Positions 1 to 9,526 are shown, counted from the stretch's first letter. The stretch is 64,000 nt of DNA from Flavobacteriales bacterium (GCA_016719225.1 JADKAN010000002.1:620001-684000); one strand, 5' to 3'. Notes: generated by a model not told the origin, from the letters alone. A program made the numbers and translations.

Positions 1-82
1 GGACCTCCAGATCATTGGTCACACCGGTGTACAGCGTGGTGTTCCATTTATTGGTCATGAAATAGACCCAGTACTGCCGCAT
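1..82 (-). CDS. GIY-YIG nuclease family protein, 3' part beyond window edge
   Basis: The reverse strand from position 82 reads MRQYWVYFMTNKWNTTLYTG and then VTNDLEV before running off the window start. This is the N-terminal signature of small stand-alone GIY-YIG proteins (UPF0213/YhbQ-like, usually 80-100 aa): the Y-V-Y-F-M-T-N stretch corresponds to GIY and the L-Y-T-G stretch to YIG. Such proteins are predicted nucleases of unclear role and are very common in Bacteroidota, often in many copies. Only 27 codons are visible, so catalytic Arg and Glu cannot be checked. The frame stays open a few codons upstream of the ATG; the ATG fits the family start. Confidence 0.7.
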   Translation of the reverse strand, partial: MRQYWVYFMTNKWNTTLYTGVTNDLEV

Positions 83-184
83 GAAACGAATGTAGATGCT
101 GCTATTCCTTCTGCGGCATAGCGCGAGTTGCGGTGCTAACGGGTAATAATGTATCCTGGTATGCTCTCAATAGGGCATGTCGCA

Positions 185-374
185 CGTTCTATTGCGGTGC
201 CGGGTCAAGCCCGGCATGACAGTCGTAGTCGTTCCGGAACTCTCAGACTTTGTAGTTAGCTCCTAACAGCGTTGTCACCCCGGGCGAAGACCCGGGGTCG
301 CACCAGAATGGCATTCGCTTCGACGTGCATAGTGCGCGTTCTATTGCGGTGCCGGGTCAAGCCCGGCATGACAG
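185..374. repeat. REP-like palindromic repeat cluster
   Basis: A 38-nt sequence occurs twice, identical, in direct orientation at 185-222 and 337-374. Its core TGCCGGGTCAAGCCCGGCA (198-216 in the first copy) is a palindrome with a short loop. Between the copies, 277-298 holds a second palindrome with arms ACCCCGGG and CCCGGGGT. These look like REP-type extragenic palindromes. The rest of the roughly 390-nt gap between the GIY-YIG fragment and the next gene shows no coding signal. Confidence 0.7.
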
Positions 375-470
375 ACGTTCTCTTTCAGGTACCGCCGGAC
401 ATTAAACCATTCCTACTTCACGCGCTGAAACTCGGAGTGAAAACGCGGCATTGCACACTCACTTCCGATC

Positions 471-2294
471 CTAGTAATACGTCACTTCCCCGGGTTCCCC
501 GAAATCGAATCCCGGCGCATCGGCGGAGAAGGAGTCGAAGCTATTGAAGCGGAAACCGGCGCCGTGCGTATCGGGCAGGTAGGGGTAGAAGCCTACGGAA
601 AGTTCGAAGGTGCTCACCAACAGGTTCTCATTGCGCACCAGGAAGCCCAAGGTGAAGGCCGTTTGAATGCGTCCGGAAAAGAGTGGGTCGCCCTCATCAC
701 CCAGCGTGCCGAAACCCGCCAGTATCACCGGCGCCACCTTGAAGCCGAGGAAGGACCATGGTGCGTAGAACACCGTTTCACTGCGGAACAACTCGCGGTG
801 GGTGCCCGTGGCCGTTTCGCTGTTGAAGCCGTAGAGCTGGGCGCCGTTGAGGTTAAGCCGCACGTAGCTGGGCTTGTTGTAGCCGTACACCGCGTTGAAG
901 CGGAAGAACTGGCGGAAGTGCCAACGCCCCCAGTTGCGCAGGTCGGTGAAGTAGAGCACACGCATGTTCAGGGCACCGTCGATCACATCGCCACTTTGGA
1001 AGAACGTGCCGTAGCCCAGGCCCACGTTGAGGTAACCGAAGGCCTTGTAATTGCGGCCCCGGGAAATATCGGCGCCGATGTAAGGCCTGTTCGCTTTGAA
1101 CTCGGGCTTCTCCACACCGGTGGTGAAGGTGAGCAGCAGGCCTTCCGGCACATCCTCGGAATTGCCGAAGCGGTACAGGTAGCGTTCCTTATAGTACTGG
1201 CGGACACTCAGGCCGGTGCTCACCAGGAAGAGCGCATTATTGCCATAGAAACCGAGCGGGTCCAGCGAGCGCGGCGGACGCGTGGCGTAGCGTGTTTGGG
1301 CATAGCGCGCGGCGAGCACGAAGTTGCTGTTGCGGCTGCCGGGTTCCGTTCCATCGCCCAGTTGGAAGGCGCGTCCTGCCCACAGGTCCAAGGTGGCGGG
1401 GGAGAGTGCGTAGTCGGAAAGCACCGCGCCTTCGGTGCTCAACACACGATAGCGGCTCCAGGCCTGGCCCCACGAAAAGCCGGCGGCCCACTTGGCCAAC
1501 GGGGAATAGAACGGTCGCTGGAAGCTGAAGCCGAAGTCGTCCAGGTCCGGGCTGAGGGAATAGTGCGCATAGGAGGAGATGTAGCTGTTGCGGATGTTGT
1601 ACACCTGGTGCGCGCCACTGAAGTAGAGGTCCGGTTCCCCCAGCACGTAGCCAATACGTTGCTCTACGCTTTGACCCCAGCCCAGCAGGTTCTTTTCGCG
1701 CACCGTGGCGCTGGCACTGCTGAGGTCGGCTTCGGCGGAAACGTCAATGGACCATTTGTCGTGCACCAGCACCAGCAGGTCCACGCTGTCCCGGGTGCCT
1801 TGCACGGGTTGCACCAGGATGCGGGCATCGTTCACGAAGGGCGAAGCGCGGAGCACGCGCTCCGATTCGCTCACCTGCAACGGGTCCAACGGTTGCATCG
1901 CCTTTACCAGTAGGAGGTTGCGGATAACGCGCGGCCGTGTTTTCCGGTGCAACCGGTTGCCCCAGGTCTGCAGCACGTTCACCGGTGCTTGTGCTGTATC
2001 GTCCACCGAAAAGCCGAAAGGGTCCTGCGAGCGCACGTCGATGTGCCGGACGATCTTCCCCTTGTATATTTTGAACGGATCCACCCGTTCGCTGCGCGGC
2101 GCCGCGATGGGTGCCTCCTCGGCGGCCTTCGGCTCCACGAAGAGCCCGCTGTAGATCCAGCGGGTCACCTTGTGCTTCAGGGAATATTCATGGATGTCCC
2201 GGTAGAGCGCCGGTACACTGTCCGTTTGCGCGGCCGCGCCAAGGCACAGCCACACCGCGGCGCAGCAGAGTGCGGAGCGCAGTGCGCGCATCAT
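471..2294 (-). CDS. POTRA / beta-barrel outer-membrane protein (BamA/TamA-like family)
   Basis: The 607-aa product starts with a signal peptide (MMRALRSALCCAAVWLCLG, then AAAQ). Around residues 75-190 there is a POTRA-like region: a YKGKIVRHIDV strand, then a helix-rich stretch ending at a DLLVLVHDKWSI strand. The remainder alternates aromatic and polar residues as expected for beta-barrel strands and ends in a Tyr-Tyr terminus. The layout resembles Omp85-superfamily proteins with one or few POTRA domains; the exact substrate is unknown. An upstream in-frame ATG would add 45 non-hydrophobic residues, so the start at 2294 (or 2291, the next codon) is preferred because it exposes the signal peptide. 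It is divergent from the lpx operon. Confidence 0.75.
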   Translation of the reverse strand: MMRALRSALCCAAVWLCLGAAAQTDSVPALYRDIHEYSLKHKVTRWIYSGLFVEPKAAEEAPIAAPRSERVDPFKIYKGKIVRHIDVRSQDPFGFSVDDTAQAPVNVLQTWGNRLHRKTRPRVIRNLLLVKAMQPLDPLQVSESERVLRASPFVNDARILVQPVQGTRDSVDLLVLVHDKWSIDVSAEADLSSASATVREKNLLGWGQSVEQRIGYVLGEPDLYFSGAHQVYNIRNSYISSYAHYSLSPDLDDFGFSFQRPFYSPLAKWAAGFSWGQAWSRYRVLSTEGAVLSDYALSPATLDLWAGRAFQLGDGTEPGSRNSNFVLAARYAQTRYATRPPRSLDPLGFYGNNALFLVSTGLSVRQYYKERYLYRFGNSEDVPEGLLLTFTTGVEKPEFKANRPYIGADISRGRNYKAFGYLNVGLGYGTFFQSGDVIDGALNMRVLYFTDLRNWGRWHFRQFFRFNAVYGYNKPSYVRLNLNGAQLYGFNSETATGTHRELFRSETVFYAPWSFLGFKVAPVILAGFGTLGDEGDPLFSGRIQTAFTLGFLVRNENLLVSTFELSVGFYPYLPDTHGAGFRFNSFDSFSADAPGFDFGEPGEVTYY

Positions 2295-2503
2295 CGGTAG
2301 GGCGTTTTCCGGTGTTCGGCGGGCATGGTACGGCGGCCCGCGAAGTTCCGAACGTTTTGCATGCGGTGCCCGCAGTGTGAGGGGCGGGGCGTTCTTATCC
2401 ACGGGACGGGGCGGGTAAATGCCCGGCACGCGGCCCCGGAGGCATCCCCGCCCGCAACTATCTTCGCGCTGCCGCAGGCGTACCGGCCAGCGCGGACCGA
2501 AGC

Positions 2504-3571
2504 ATGCAATTCACCGCAGGACAGATCGCCGAATTCCTCCAAGGGGAAGTGGACGGCAATGCGCAGGTGCTGGTGCATGATGTAGCGAAGATCGAGGAAG
2601 GCCGTTCCGGCACCTTGACCTTCCTGGCGAACCCGATCTATACAGAGCACGTGTACCGCACTGCCGCCAGCGTGGTGATCGTTGCGCGCGATTTCCAGCC
2701 CACGAAAGCCATCCCGAAGCACCTCACCTTGGTGCGGGTGGATGATCCAAGAGCGGCCTTTGCCCGCTTGCTGGAGATCCATGAAGCGCAGCGTTTCGAC
2801 TTCTTGGGGATCGAACAGCCGAGCTTCGTGAACCCGCGGGCCAAGCTGGCGGACGATGTGTATGTGGGCGCGTTCACCTACATCGGCGAAGGCGCCGTGG
2901 TGGGGGAGGACGTCAAGGTCTTTCCCAATTGCTATATCGGCGAGGGCGTACAGATCGGCAAGGGCTGCCGCATCCATGCCGGGGTGCGCATCCATGCCAA
3001 GTGCATCATCGGTGCGAACTGCGTGCTGCACAGCGGCGTGGTGATCGGGGCCGACGGCTTCGGCTTTGTGCCCAATGCACAGGGCGAACAGATCAAGATG
3101 GCGCAGATCGGCAACGTGGTCATCGAGGACAACGTGGAGATCGGCGCGAATACCACCGTGGACCGCGCCACGCTCGGTAGCACCATCATCCGCACGGGCG
3201 CCAAACTGGACAACCTGATCCAGGTGGGCCACAACGCGGAGATCGGCGCACACACCATCGTGGTGTCCCAAACGGGTATCGCCGGCAGCACACGCATCGG
3301 CAGCCATTGCCTCATCGGCGGCCAAGTGGGCATCGCCGGGCACCTGCACATCGGCGACCGGGTGAAGATCGCGGCCCAGAGCGGCATCGGCTCCAACATC
3401 CCCGACGACGCCGTGGTGCAGGGTTCGCCGGCCTTCGCCATCGGCGACTACAAACGCAGCTACGTGGTATTCCGTGGGCTGCCGCAATTGAAGCAACACA
3501 TCGAACAATTGGAACGCGAACTGGCCACCCTGCGCAGCGAAGCCGCATCCCACGCGGAAGACAACACATGA
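2504..3571 (+). CDS. lpxD: UDP-3-O-(3-hydroxyacyl)glucosamine N-acyltransferase LpxD
   Basis: LpxD adds the N-linked 3-hydroxyacyl chain to UDP-3-O-acylglucosamine, the third step of lipid A synthesis in the cytoplasm. The 355-aa product has the LpxD N-terminal uridine-binding domain (MQFTAGQIAEFLQGEVDG, and the GTLTFLANP motif near residue 40) followed from about residue 110 by left-handed beta-helix hexapeptide repeats such as IGEGAVVGEDVKV. The catalytic His lies in QVGHNAEIG near residue 245, and the C-terminal helix (residues 320-350) is present. Length matches the family (about 340). It is the first gene of an lpxD-lpxC/fabZ-lpxA operon and overlaps the next gene by ATGA. Confidence 0.96.
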   Translation: MQFTAGQIAEFLQGEVDGNAQVLVHDVAKIEEGRSGTLTFLANPIYTEHVYRTAASVVIVARDFQPTKAIPKHLTLVRVDDPRAAFARLLEIHEAQRFDFLGIEQPSFVNPRAKLADDVYVGAFTYIGEGAVVGEDVKVFPNCYIGEGVQIGKGCRIHAGVRIHAKCIIGANCVLHSGVVIGADGFGFVPNAQGEQIKMAQIGNVVIEDNVEIGANTTVDRATLGSTIIRTGAKLDNLIQVGHNAEIGAHTIVVSQTGIAGSTRIGSHCLIGGQVGIAGHLHIGDRVKIAAQSGIGSNIPDDAVVQGSPAFAIGDYKRSYVVFRGLPQLKQHIEQLERELATLRSEAASHAEDNT

Positions 3572-5019
3572 ACGACCACCAGCACACCCTCAAGAGCTCC
3601 GTCACCATTTCCGGCGTGGGCCTGCATACCGGCGAAAAGGTGAACCTGACGCTGAACCCGGCACCCACGGGCCACGGCCTGAAATTCCAGCGCACCGACC
3701 TGGAAGGTAAACCCGTTATCGATGCCGATGCCGACCTGGTGGTAAGCACCGCACGCGGCACCACGCTGGGCAAGGGCGATGTGAAAGTGAACACCACCGA
3801 GCACGTGCTCGCCGCCCTCTACGCCCTGAACGTGGACAACTGCCTGATCCAACTGGACGGCGCCGAGGTCCCCATCATGGACGGTAGCGCGTTGAAGTTC
3901 GTGGAAGCCATCGAGCAAGCAGGTCTACAGCAGCAGGACGCGCCGCGCAACTGGTACGAATTGAAGGAGCCCATCTGGTTCGAGACCGAGGAGCGCGGCA
4001 CCGAAATGCTTGGCGTTCCCGCCCCCGGCGGCGAATTCCGCCTCACGGTGATGGTGGACTACAACAGCCCCGTACTCGGCACGCAGCATGCTAGTATGTA
4101 CAACAACGGCGAGTTCAAGGCGGAGATCGCGCCGTGCCGCACCTTCGTTTTCCTGCGGGAATTGGAGCACCTCGCGAAGGCCGGACTCATCAAGGGTGGC
4201 GATCTGGACAATGCCATCGTGCTGGAAGACCGCGAGGACATCACCAAGGACGACCTGAAAGCATTGGCGAAGAGCATCGGCCGCGAATACCAGGATGTGG
4301 AGATCCGCCGCAACGGCGTGCTGAACACCACCGACCTGAAATTCTTCAACGAGCCCGCACGGCACAAGCTGCTGGACATCATCGGCGATCTGGCCTTGGT
4401 GGGCCGACCGATCAAGGGGCACATCCTCGCAGCGCGTCCGGGCCACTTCGGAAACACCACCTTCGCCAAGAAGATCAAGGACAAGATCCGCGAGGAGGAA
4501 AAGGACCAGACCGTGCGCTTCGACCTTACGGCCGAGCCGCTGTTCGACATCAACGCCATCACCAAGATGCTGCCGCACCGCTACCCGTTCCTGTTGGTGG
4601 ACAAGGTGATGACGATGGACGCCACCAGCATCGTGGGCGTGAAGAACGTCACCATGAACGAGCCGCAGTTCACGGGCCACTTCCCGGACAATCCGGTGAT
4701 GCCCGGCGTGCTGCAGGTGGAAGCCATGGCACAGGTCGGCGGCATCTTCGCGCTGAGCCAAGTGCCGGACCCCGAGCACTACACCACCTACTTCCTGAAA
4801 ACGGACGCCGTGCGCTACCGGCGCAAAGTGGTCCCGGGCGATACGTTGGTGTTCCGCTTAACGTTGATCACGCCGATCCGACGCGGCATTGTACATATGA
4901 AGGGCATCGGCTACGTGAACGGGCAACCCGCTGTAGAGGCCGAAATGATGGCCCAGATCGCGCGCGATAAGGCGCCTAAGGAAGAAGCCGCGAAACCCAA
5001 GGTGAAAGCGGAAGCATGA
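3568..5019 (+). CDS. lpxC: Bifunctional UDP-3-O-acyl-GlcNAc deacetylase / (3R)-hydroxyacyl-ACP dehydratase (LpxC-FabZ fusion)
   Basis: The 483-aa protein joins two enzymes. Residues 1 to about 320 are LpxC, the zinc deacetylase committing lipid A synthesis: zinc ligands are His79 in NTTEHVLAALYAL and the His and Asp of HKLLDIIGDLALVG. Residues from about 325 are FabZ, the hydroxyacyl-ACP dehydratase of fatty acid synthesis: LPHRYPFLLVDKV and GHFPDNPVMPGVLQVEAMAQ carry the catalytic His and Glu. This fusion is characteristic of Bacteroidota and couples lipid A and fatty acid synthesis. A longer in-frame ORF begins at 3307 inside lpxD, but the ATG at 3568 overlapping the lpxD stop fits the LpxC N-terminus. 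Confidence 0.96.
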   Translation: MNDHQHTLKSSVTISGVGLHTGEKVNLTLNPAPTGHGLKFQRTDLEGKPVIDADADLVVSTARGTTLGKGDVKVNTTEHVLAALYALNVDNCLIQLDGAEVPIMDGSALKFVEAIEQAGLQQQDAPRNWYELKEPIWFETEERGTEMLGVPAPGGEFRLTVMVDYNSPVLGTQHASMYNNGEFKAEIAPCRTFVFLRELEHLAKAGLIKGGDLDNAIVLEDREDITKDDLKALAKSIGREYQDVEIRRNGVLNTTDLKFFNEPARHKLLDIIGDLALVGRPIKGHILAARPGHFGNTTFAKKIKDKIREEEKDQTVRFDLTAEPLFDINAITKMLPHRYPFLLVDKVMTMDATSIVGVKNVTMNEPQFTGHFPDNPVMPGVLQVEAMAQVGGIFALSQVPDPEHYTTYFLKTDAVRYRRKVVPGDTLVFRLTLITPIRRGIVHMKGIGYVNGQPAVEAEMMAQIARDKAPKEEAAKPKVKAEA

Positions 5020-5798
5020 GCATTTCCAAACTGGCCAGCGTCCATCCCGATGCACGGATCGGCAAGGACGTCGTGATCGAACCGTTCACCTCCGTGGCGG
5101 GGGATGTCACCATCGGCGATGGCACCTGGATCGGCCCCAACGCCTCCATCATGGACGGCGCCCGCATTGGTGCCAACTGCCGCATCTTTCCCGGCGCGGT
5201 GATCTCCGCCATTCCGCAGGACCTCAAATTCGCGGGTGAAAAGACCACCGCGGAAGTGGGCGACGGCACCACCGTGCGCGAGTGCGTCACCATCAACCGT
5301 GGCACCTCGGACCGGCAGCGCACCGCGGTAGGAAAGAACAGCTTGCTGATGGCCTACGTGCATTTAGCGCACGACTGCCTGCTGGGCGACAATGTGGTGG
5401 TGGCCAACAGCGTGAACCTCGCGGGTCACGTCACCATCGGCGACTGGGCCATCCTGGAAGGCAACGTGGCCGTGCAGCAGTTCATCAGTATCGGTGCACA
5501 TAGTTTCATCGCCGGTGCATCGTTGGTCCGCAAGAACGTGCCGCCCTATGTAAAGGCCGCGCGCGAACCGCTCAGCTTCGTGGGGGTGAACGTGGTAGGC
5601 CTGCGCCGTCGGGGTTTCGCCGATGTGGCCGTGACCCGTATCGAGGACATCTACCGCGAGATCTTCGTGCGCAACGCCAACTTGGAGCGCGCCATCCAGA
5701 ACGTGGAACAGCAATTCCCACAGGGAGAAGAGCGCGAATTGATCCTCACCTTCATCCGCAACAGCCCCAAAGGCATTATGCGCGGACTGGGCGAGTGA
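5016..5798 (+). CDS. lpxA: Acyl-[ACP]-UDP-N-acetylglucosamine O-acyltransferase LpxA
   Basis: LpxA transfers 3-hydroxyacyl chains to the 3-OH of UDP-GlcNAc, the first step of lipid A synthesis. The 260-aa product is of typical length (about 260). Hexapeptide repeats begin right at the N-terminus (IGKDVVIEPFTSVAGDVTIG), the catalytic His is in the AYVHLAHDC motif near residue 115, and the helical C-terminal domain with NPGxR-type GVNVVGLRRRGF is present. The start codon overlaps the lpxC/fabZ stop (ATGA), consistent with translational coupling. Confidence 0.96.
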   Translation: MSISKLASVHPDARIGKDVVIEPFTSVAGDVTIGDGTWIGPNASIMDGARIGANCRIFPGAVISAIPQDLKFAGEKTTAEVGDGTTVRECVTINRGTSDRQRTAVGKNSLLMAYVHLAHDCLLGDNVVVANSVNLAGHVTIGDWAILEGNVAVQQFISIGAHSFIAGASLVRKNVPPYVKAAREPLSFVGVNVVGLRRRGFADVAVTRIEDIYREIFVRNANLERAIQNVEQQFPQGEERELILTFIRNSPKGIMRGLGE

Positions 5799-5813
5799 CA
5801 CGCGAAAGGAACA

Positions 5814-6467
5814 ATGCCGGAACGGCTACCGACCACGCGATCAGGCATGCGCATCACCTTGACCGATGTGGCCAAGCAGTTCGCGCGGGAGAAGGTCTTC
5901 ACCGGGGTGGATCACGTGTTCCAAGCCGGGAGCCGCACGGCCTTGCTCGGCCCGAACGGAAGCGGAAAGAGCACCTTGTTGCAAGTGGTCGCAGGCGCGT
6001 TGGTCCCCACCAAAGGAACAGTGGAACATGCCTTGGGCGAAAGCCCGTTGCAACAGGAGCTGGTGTACCGGCAAGTGAGCATCGCGGCCCCGTATTTAGA
6101 TCTCTACGAAGACCTCTCGCTACGCGAAACCTTGGAGACCCATGCGCGCTTCAAGCCTTTCTTCACCGGGGAAACGGTGGCTTCCGTCGCACGCACCGCC
6201 TACTTGGAAAAGCACTTGGAAAAGCCGGTGAGTAATTTCAGCAGCGGCATGAAGCAGCGCCTCAAGCTCGCCCTCGCCATCCTCAGCGACACACCGCTGC
6301 TCCTGTTGGATGAGCCGGCCTCCAACCTCGATACGGAAGGCATCGCTTGGTACCGTGAACTGTTACTGGTGCACCTGGAAGGACGTACGCTGCTGGTTGC
6401 CAGCAATCGCCAAGCGGAAGAGACCTTCGCTTGCGATAGGAGTGTGGAAGTGATGAAGTGGAAGTAG
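5814..6467 (+). CDS. ABC transporter ATP-binding protein
   Basis: The 217-aa protein is a compact ABC ATPase: Walker A GPNGSGKST near residue 47, signature FSSGMKQR near 143, and Walker B LLLLDEP followed by ASNLDTEG near 160. It would power a membrane partner not encoded nearby; heme-exporter-like (CcmA) or generic export subunits share this size. It lies 15 nt after lpxA and probably belongs to that operon. The ATG at 5814 has an AAAGGA stretch upstream, but the conserved ABC strand begins at MRITLTDV, so a start at 5847 is also possible. Confidence 0.85.
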   Translation: MPERLPTTRSGMRITLTDVAKQFAREKVFTGVDHVFQAGSRTALLGPNGSGKSTLLQVVAGALVPTKGTVEHALGESPLQQELVYRQVSIAAPYLDLYEDLSLRETLETHARFKPFFTGETVASVARTAYLEKHLEKPVSNFSSGMKQRLKLALAILSDTPLLLLDEPASNLDTEGIAWYRELLLVHLEGRTLLVASNRQAEETFACDRSVEVMKWK

Positions 6468-6671
6468 GTGTCTCGATCCCACAACTCAGTTACGTCACAG
6501 CCTGATCCGCATCCAAGCCTTCGCCGATCGCTGTATAAGTCAAAATTGTTGGATTTCGCCTGACACAGCTCGATCCACATCGGATGAATTCAGTAAGCCT
6601 CTACAAAAAAATCAGCGTGATGCAAATATCATACCCGCAATAGTTGTGTGTTTGTTCAGAAATTACCTTAA

Positions 6672-7217
6672 TATCGAAGTCGGATAAACTTCCTCGGTTG
6701 CGCATCGCCCAATGGGCAGTCCATATCACTTCCGGGCTTCGCCCAAGACCATGGGTTCCAGATCACTTATTATCCCACCCGCATGAATGGCACGGTGCCT
6801 CCCCCTGCTAATACCACCAGTACCTTGGGAGGGGAGGTCACCTTGGACCTTTCAACGGACCCGCTGCACGGCATCGCGAACAATTATCTGGATACCCTTC
6901 ATTCGGATTATGCTTTCATTATTACTCCCACTGCGGAGTACAAGAGCATGACCTATTCGGATGAGACGGATACGCTGGATGGCGGCTGGGATTTCGGTCT
7001 CTATCCCAACCCCGCCGATGATGAACTGAATGTAGCCCTACCTGATTCACCCGCGGACATAACCATCTATGACCTCTCTGGTAGGCGCGTTAGTAGCTGG
7101 GGCAGTTTAAGCGGCCCGCTTGTTCGCCTTTCCATAGGCAAGCTGTGCCCGGGTGTCTATTCCGTGCGGGCATCCGATGGCACACATACCAAGGTTAAGG
7201 AACTGATCATCCGCTGA
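6672..7217 (+). pseudogene. 5'-truncated remnant of a T9SS cargo protein (C-terminal sorting domain)
   Basis: An open frame runs from just after a TAA at 6669-6671 to 7217 with no plausible start before the ATG at 6783. Reading through from 6672 gives coherent extracellular-like sequence (NFLGCASPNGQSISLPGF...). The last 80 residues form a type A T9SS sorting domain: FGLYPNPADDELNV, ITIYDLSGRRV, CPGVYSVRASDG and a KVKELIIR end. No signal peptide can be found. It therefore looks like the 3' end of a larger secreted protein gene that lost its 5' part; a short intact protein starting at 6783 cannot be excluded but would lack export information. The preceding 200 nt after the ABC gene hold nothing recognisable. 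Confidence 0.6.
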
Positions 7218-7220
7218 ACC

Positions 7221-8807
7221 ATGAAAAAAGCTGTTCTGTTCATCATGGTTTGGGTCTTTGTCGATAGCACCCAAGCCCAGCCGACAATTGAGAAATACTA
7301 TCAGACCGGCGGTTCTGCCACCCTCACGATAAGCGAACAGCAGAGTGGTAATCTTTTCACTGGAATCGGGTATTCAGGGTTCTCAATCATAGACCCACAA
7401 GGCAACATCATTTACTCGCACTATTTCGATGGCCTTCCTCTAACCGTTGTGCAAACGGTGCGCAAACACACGGACAATGAAATCTACTTCGCCGCCGGTT
7501 ATCTTGTTGATAGCTGCACGGCGGGTCAAGGTCTCGGGGTTGATCCTGTCATTGGTAGAATGGATTCCTTAGGCAACATTCTTGCCGTGCATCGCTACCA
7601 ACTGAATGCAGTAACATGTAATAACACGGCCCAAGACCTGACGATCACAAGTGATGGGGGAGCGATCGCTTGGGGGCGTTTAGAGAGTTTTTTTGCCCTG
7701 AGGGTCGATCCAACGGGAGCGCTTCTCTGGTCCAAACAATTCGCGCGTCACGGAAGCTTTGGATTTATTCGAGAATTGTCGAATGGCGACATGCTGGCGG
7801 GTATCAATATGGATACCGCGGGTGCAGTTTTGGCGCGTATGGACGCGAATGGTAATTTCCTCTGGTGCAAGAGTTATATCCGACCCCGAGGAATGGTGCA
7901 GGATTGCATTATCGAGTCGGACAGTTCCTTCATCATTACTGGTTATACGGATAGCATTGCTTCAACGAACGGCTTTGCACCATTGCAACCTTCCTTCCAT
8001 CCAAAGTTGTTCATGATGAAGTTGGATGGTACTGGTAACGTGCAATGGTGCAAAGGTTATGAAGGTTTCACCACTTGGTATACGCGGCAAGGGCAGCGCA
8101 TTGTGAAGACCTTGGACGGGAACTATGCGTTGCTGGCCAACCTCAACGTTCAAGGGTACAACCTGCCGTCCCTTCCCCTTTTGATGAAGACAGACACGAA
8201 CGGGGACACGCTTTGGGTCCGCTCTGCGGGAAAGTCGGGTTATTCCTATCAGACATCCAGCCTGCTCGCCAGTTCCGATGGCGGCATACTTTACAACGGC
8301 ATGGCCCTCGGAGATTTTGGATCCTGGTCGGGTGCGAGCTACTTATTCAAGACGGATTCTTTGGGGCATTTGCCTTGTTTTGAGAAGTCGTCACCGTTTC
8401 TTATGGTCTACGATCTTTTCCCCACCGACAGCAGCTTAACCCTCACTTCGGTTGATGGGGCAACTGCCTATCCTGCATACGTGCAGGATACCACGTATGA
8501 TGCCATAACCGTATACGATGGCTGCACCTTCACTACAGGCATAGCGCAAACGTTATCGCATGCCAGGCCACCCAAGGTCCATCCCAACCCGAGCACCGGG
8601 CAGTTCACGGTGGAGTTCCTTGATCCGCTCACCGTGGATAGCTTCTATTCGGTGTATGATGCCACCGGCAGGCTCTTGTTCCAGCGGCCCCTTGCACAGC
8701 GCGCCGAGAAGGTGGAGGTCGATCTATCCCGCTATGGCAAGGGGATGTACCTGATCCGGTTCTCGGATAGGGACGGAGTTTGTTCCGAGCGAGTAGTGGT
8801 GGAGTAG
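7221..8807 (+). CDS. Secreted protein with propeller-like repeats and T9SS type A sorting domain
   Basis: The 528-aa product begins with a signal peptide (MKKAVLFIMVWVFVDSTQAQ). The middle (residues 30-430) repeats units such as GAIAWG, LLWSKQF, DGTGNVQWCKGY and SDGGILYNG, typical of Bacteroidota proteins predicted to fold as beta-propellers. Residues 450-528 are a T9SS sorting domain (VHPNPSTGQFTVEF, YSVYDATGRLL, KGMYLIRFSD). It should be exported through the Sec system, then across the outer membrane by T9SS and released or anchored at the surface. The start is 3 nt after the stop of the preceding remnant. Function unknown. Confidence 0.85.
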   Translation: MKKAVLFIMVWVFVDSTQAQPTIEKYYQTGGSATLTISEQQSGNLFTGIGYSGFSIIDPQGNIIYSHYFDGLPLTVVQTVRKHTDNEIYFAAGYLVDSCTAGQGLGVDPVIGRMDSLGNILAVHRYQLNAVTCNNTAQDLTITSDGGAIAWGRLESFFALRVDPTGALLWSKQFARHGSFGFIRELSNGDMLAGINMDTAGAVLARMDANGNFLWCKSYIRPRGMVQDCIIESDSSFIITGYTDSIASTNGFAPLQPSFHPKLFMMKLDGTGNVQWCKGYEGFTTWYTRQGQRIVKTLDGNYALLANLNVQGYNLPSLPLLMKTDTNGDTLWVRSAGKSGYSYQTSSLLASSDGGILYNGMALGDFGSWSGASYLFKTDSLGHLPCFEKSSPFLMVYDLFPTDSSLTLTSVDGATAYPAYVQDTTYDAITVYDGCTFTTGIAQTLSHARPPKVHPNPSTGQFTVEFLDPLTVDSFYSVYDATGRLLFQRPLAQRAEKVEVDLSRYGKGMYLIRFSDRDGVCSERVVVE

Positions 8808-8859
8808 GGCCACACTCCGCTACCTACCAGCGTTCGCTTCGCCGATCCGCACCTGTCGC

Positions 8860-9426
8860 TCAACCACCCGCCCGCATCGGCTCCAACACCTTCGCCCAGC
8901 GCGCGATGCCGTTGAACATCCCCGTAGCGCCCTTGGTGAGGACCTCATTGGGCCGGAACACGCCATCCTCGCCGATGAACTGGGCGAAGAAGGGGATGGG
9001 CAGCTCGCCCGCTACCGTCAGCCTCACCGCGCCCAGCACGGGTTTCAGCACCTGTGTGGCACGCAGGCCTCCACTAACTCCGCCGTAGCTCACCAAGCCG
9101 ACCGGCTTGAGTGCCCATTCCTGGAAAACGAAGTCCAGCGCGTTCTTCAGCGGCGCGGTATAGCCGAAGTTGTATTCCGGCATCACGAAGATGAACGCGT
9201 CAGCAGCGTCCACCGTGGCGCTCCACGCCTTGGTGTGGTCGTGGGTGTACTGTTTAAGGCGTGGGTGGTTCGGCTCATCCAAGAAGGGCAGGTTGATGGC
9301 GGCGAGGTCCAGCAACTCCACTTCGAAAGCGCCATGGGCCTTGGCGGCATCCATGATCCATTGGGCCACCGCAGGGCCTTTGCGTCCTTCGCGCGTACTG
9401 GCGAGGATGATCTTGAGTTTCAGCAT
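8860..9426 (-). CDS. NADPH-dependent FMN reductase family protein
   Basis: The 188-aa flavodoxin-like protein belongs to the NADPH-dependent FMN reductase/azoreductase family. LKIILASTREGRKGPAVAQW at the N-terminus is the phosphate-binding loop for FMN, PEYNFGYTAPLKNALDFV near residue 105 is the family motif contacting the flavin, and VSYGGVSGGLRA near residue 135 is the third conserved block. It probably reduces quinones, flavins or other electrophiles in the cytoplasm. Upstream on the minus strand a GACCTTTG element (9432-9439) fits a -7 box with a very short leader. Confidence 0.9.
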   Translation of the reverse strand: MLKLKIILASTREGRKGPAVAQWIMDAAKAHGAFEVELLDLAAINLPFLDEPNHPRLKQYTHDHTKAWSATVDAADAFIFVMPEYNFGYTAPLKNALDFVFQEWALKPVGLVSYGGVSGGLRATQVLKPVLGAVRLTVAGELPIPFFAQFIGEDGVFRPNEVLTKGATGMFNGIARWAKVLEPMRAGG

Positions 9427-9526
9427 GGGCGCAAAGGTCGTGGTTGGCGTTCGTTGTTTTTTGTTAGTAGGCAGTAACAGTGGAGTGGATCAACGATCGC
9501 GAAGTAGCAAGACCGGCGAGAGGCCA

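Noticed and set aside
564..1913. Long open frame of 449 codons on the plus strand
   Set aside because: Antisense shadow of the outer-membrane protein gene; composition rich in His/Val/Ala typical of reversed GC-rich coding DNA and no family match.
2291..3553. 420-codon frame opposite lpxD
   Set aside because: Antisense shadow of the conserved lpxD hexapeptide repeats.
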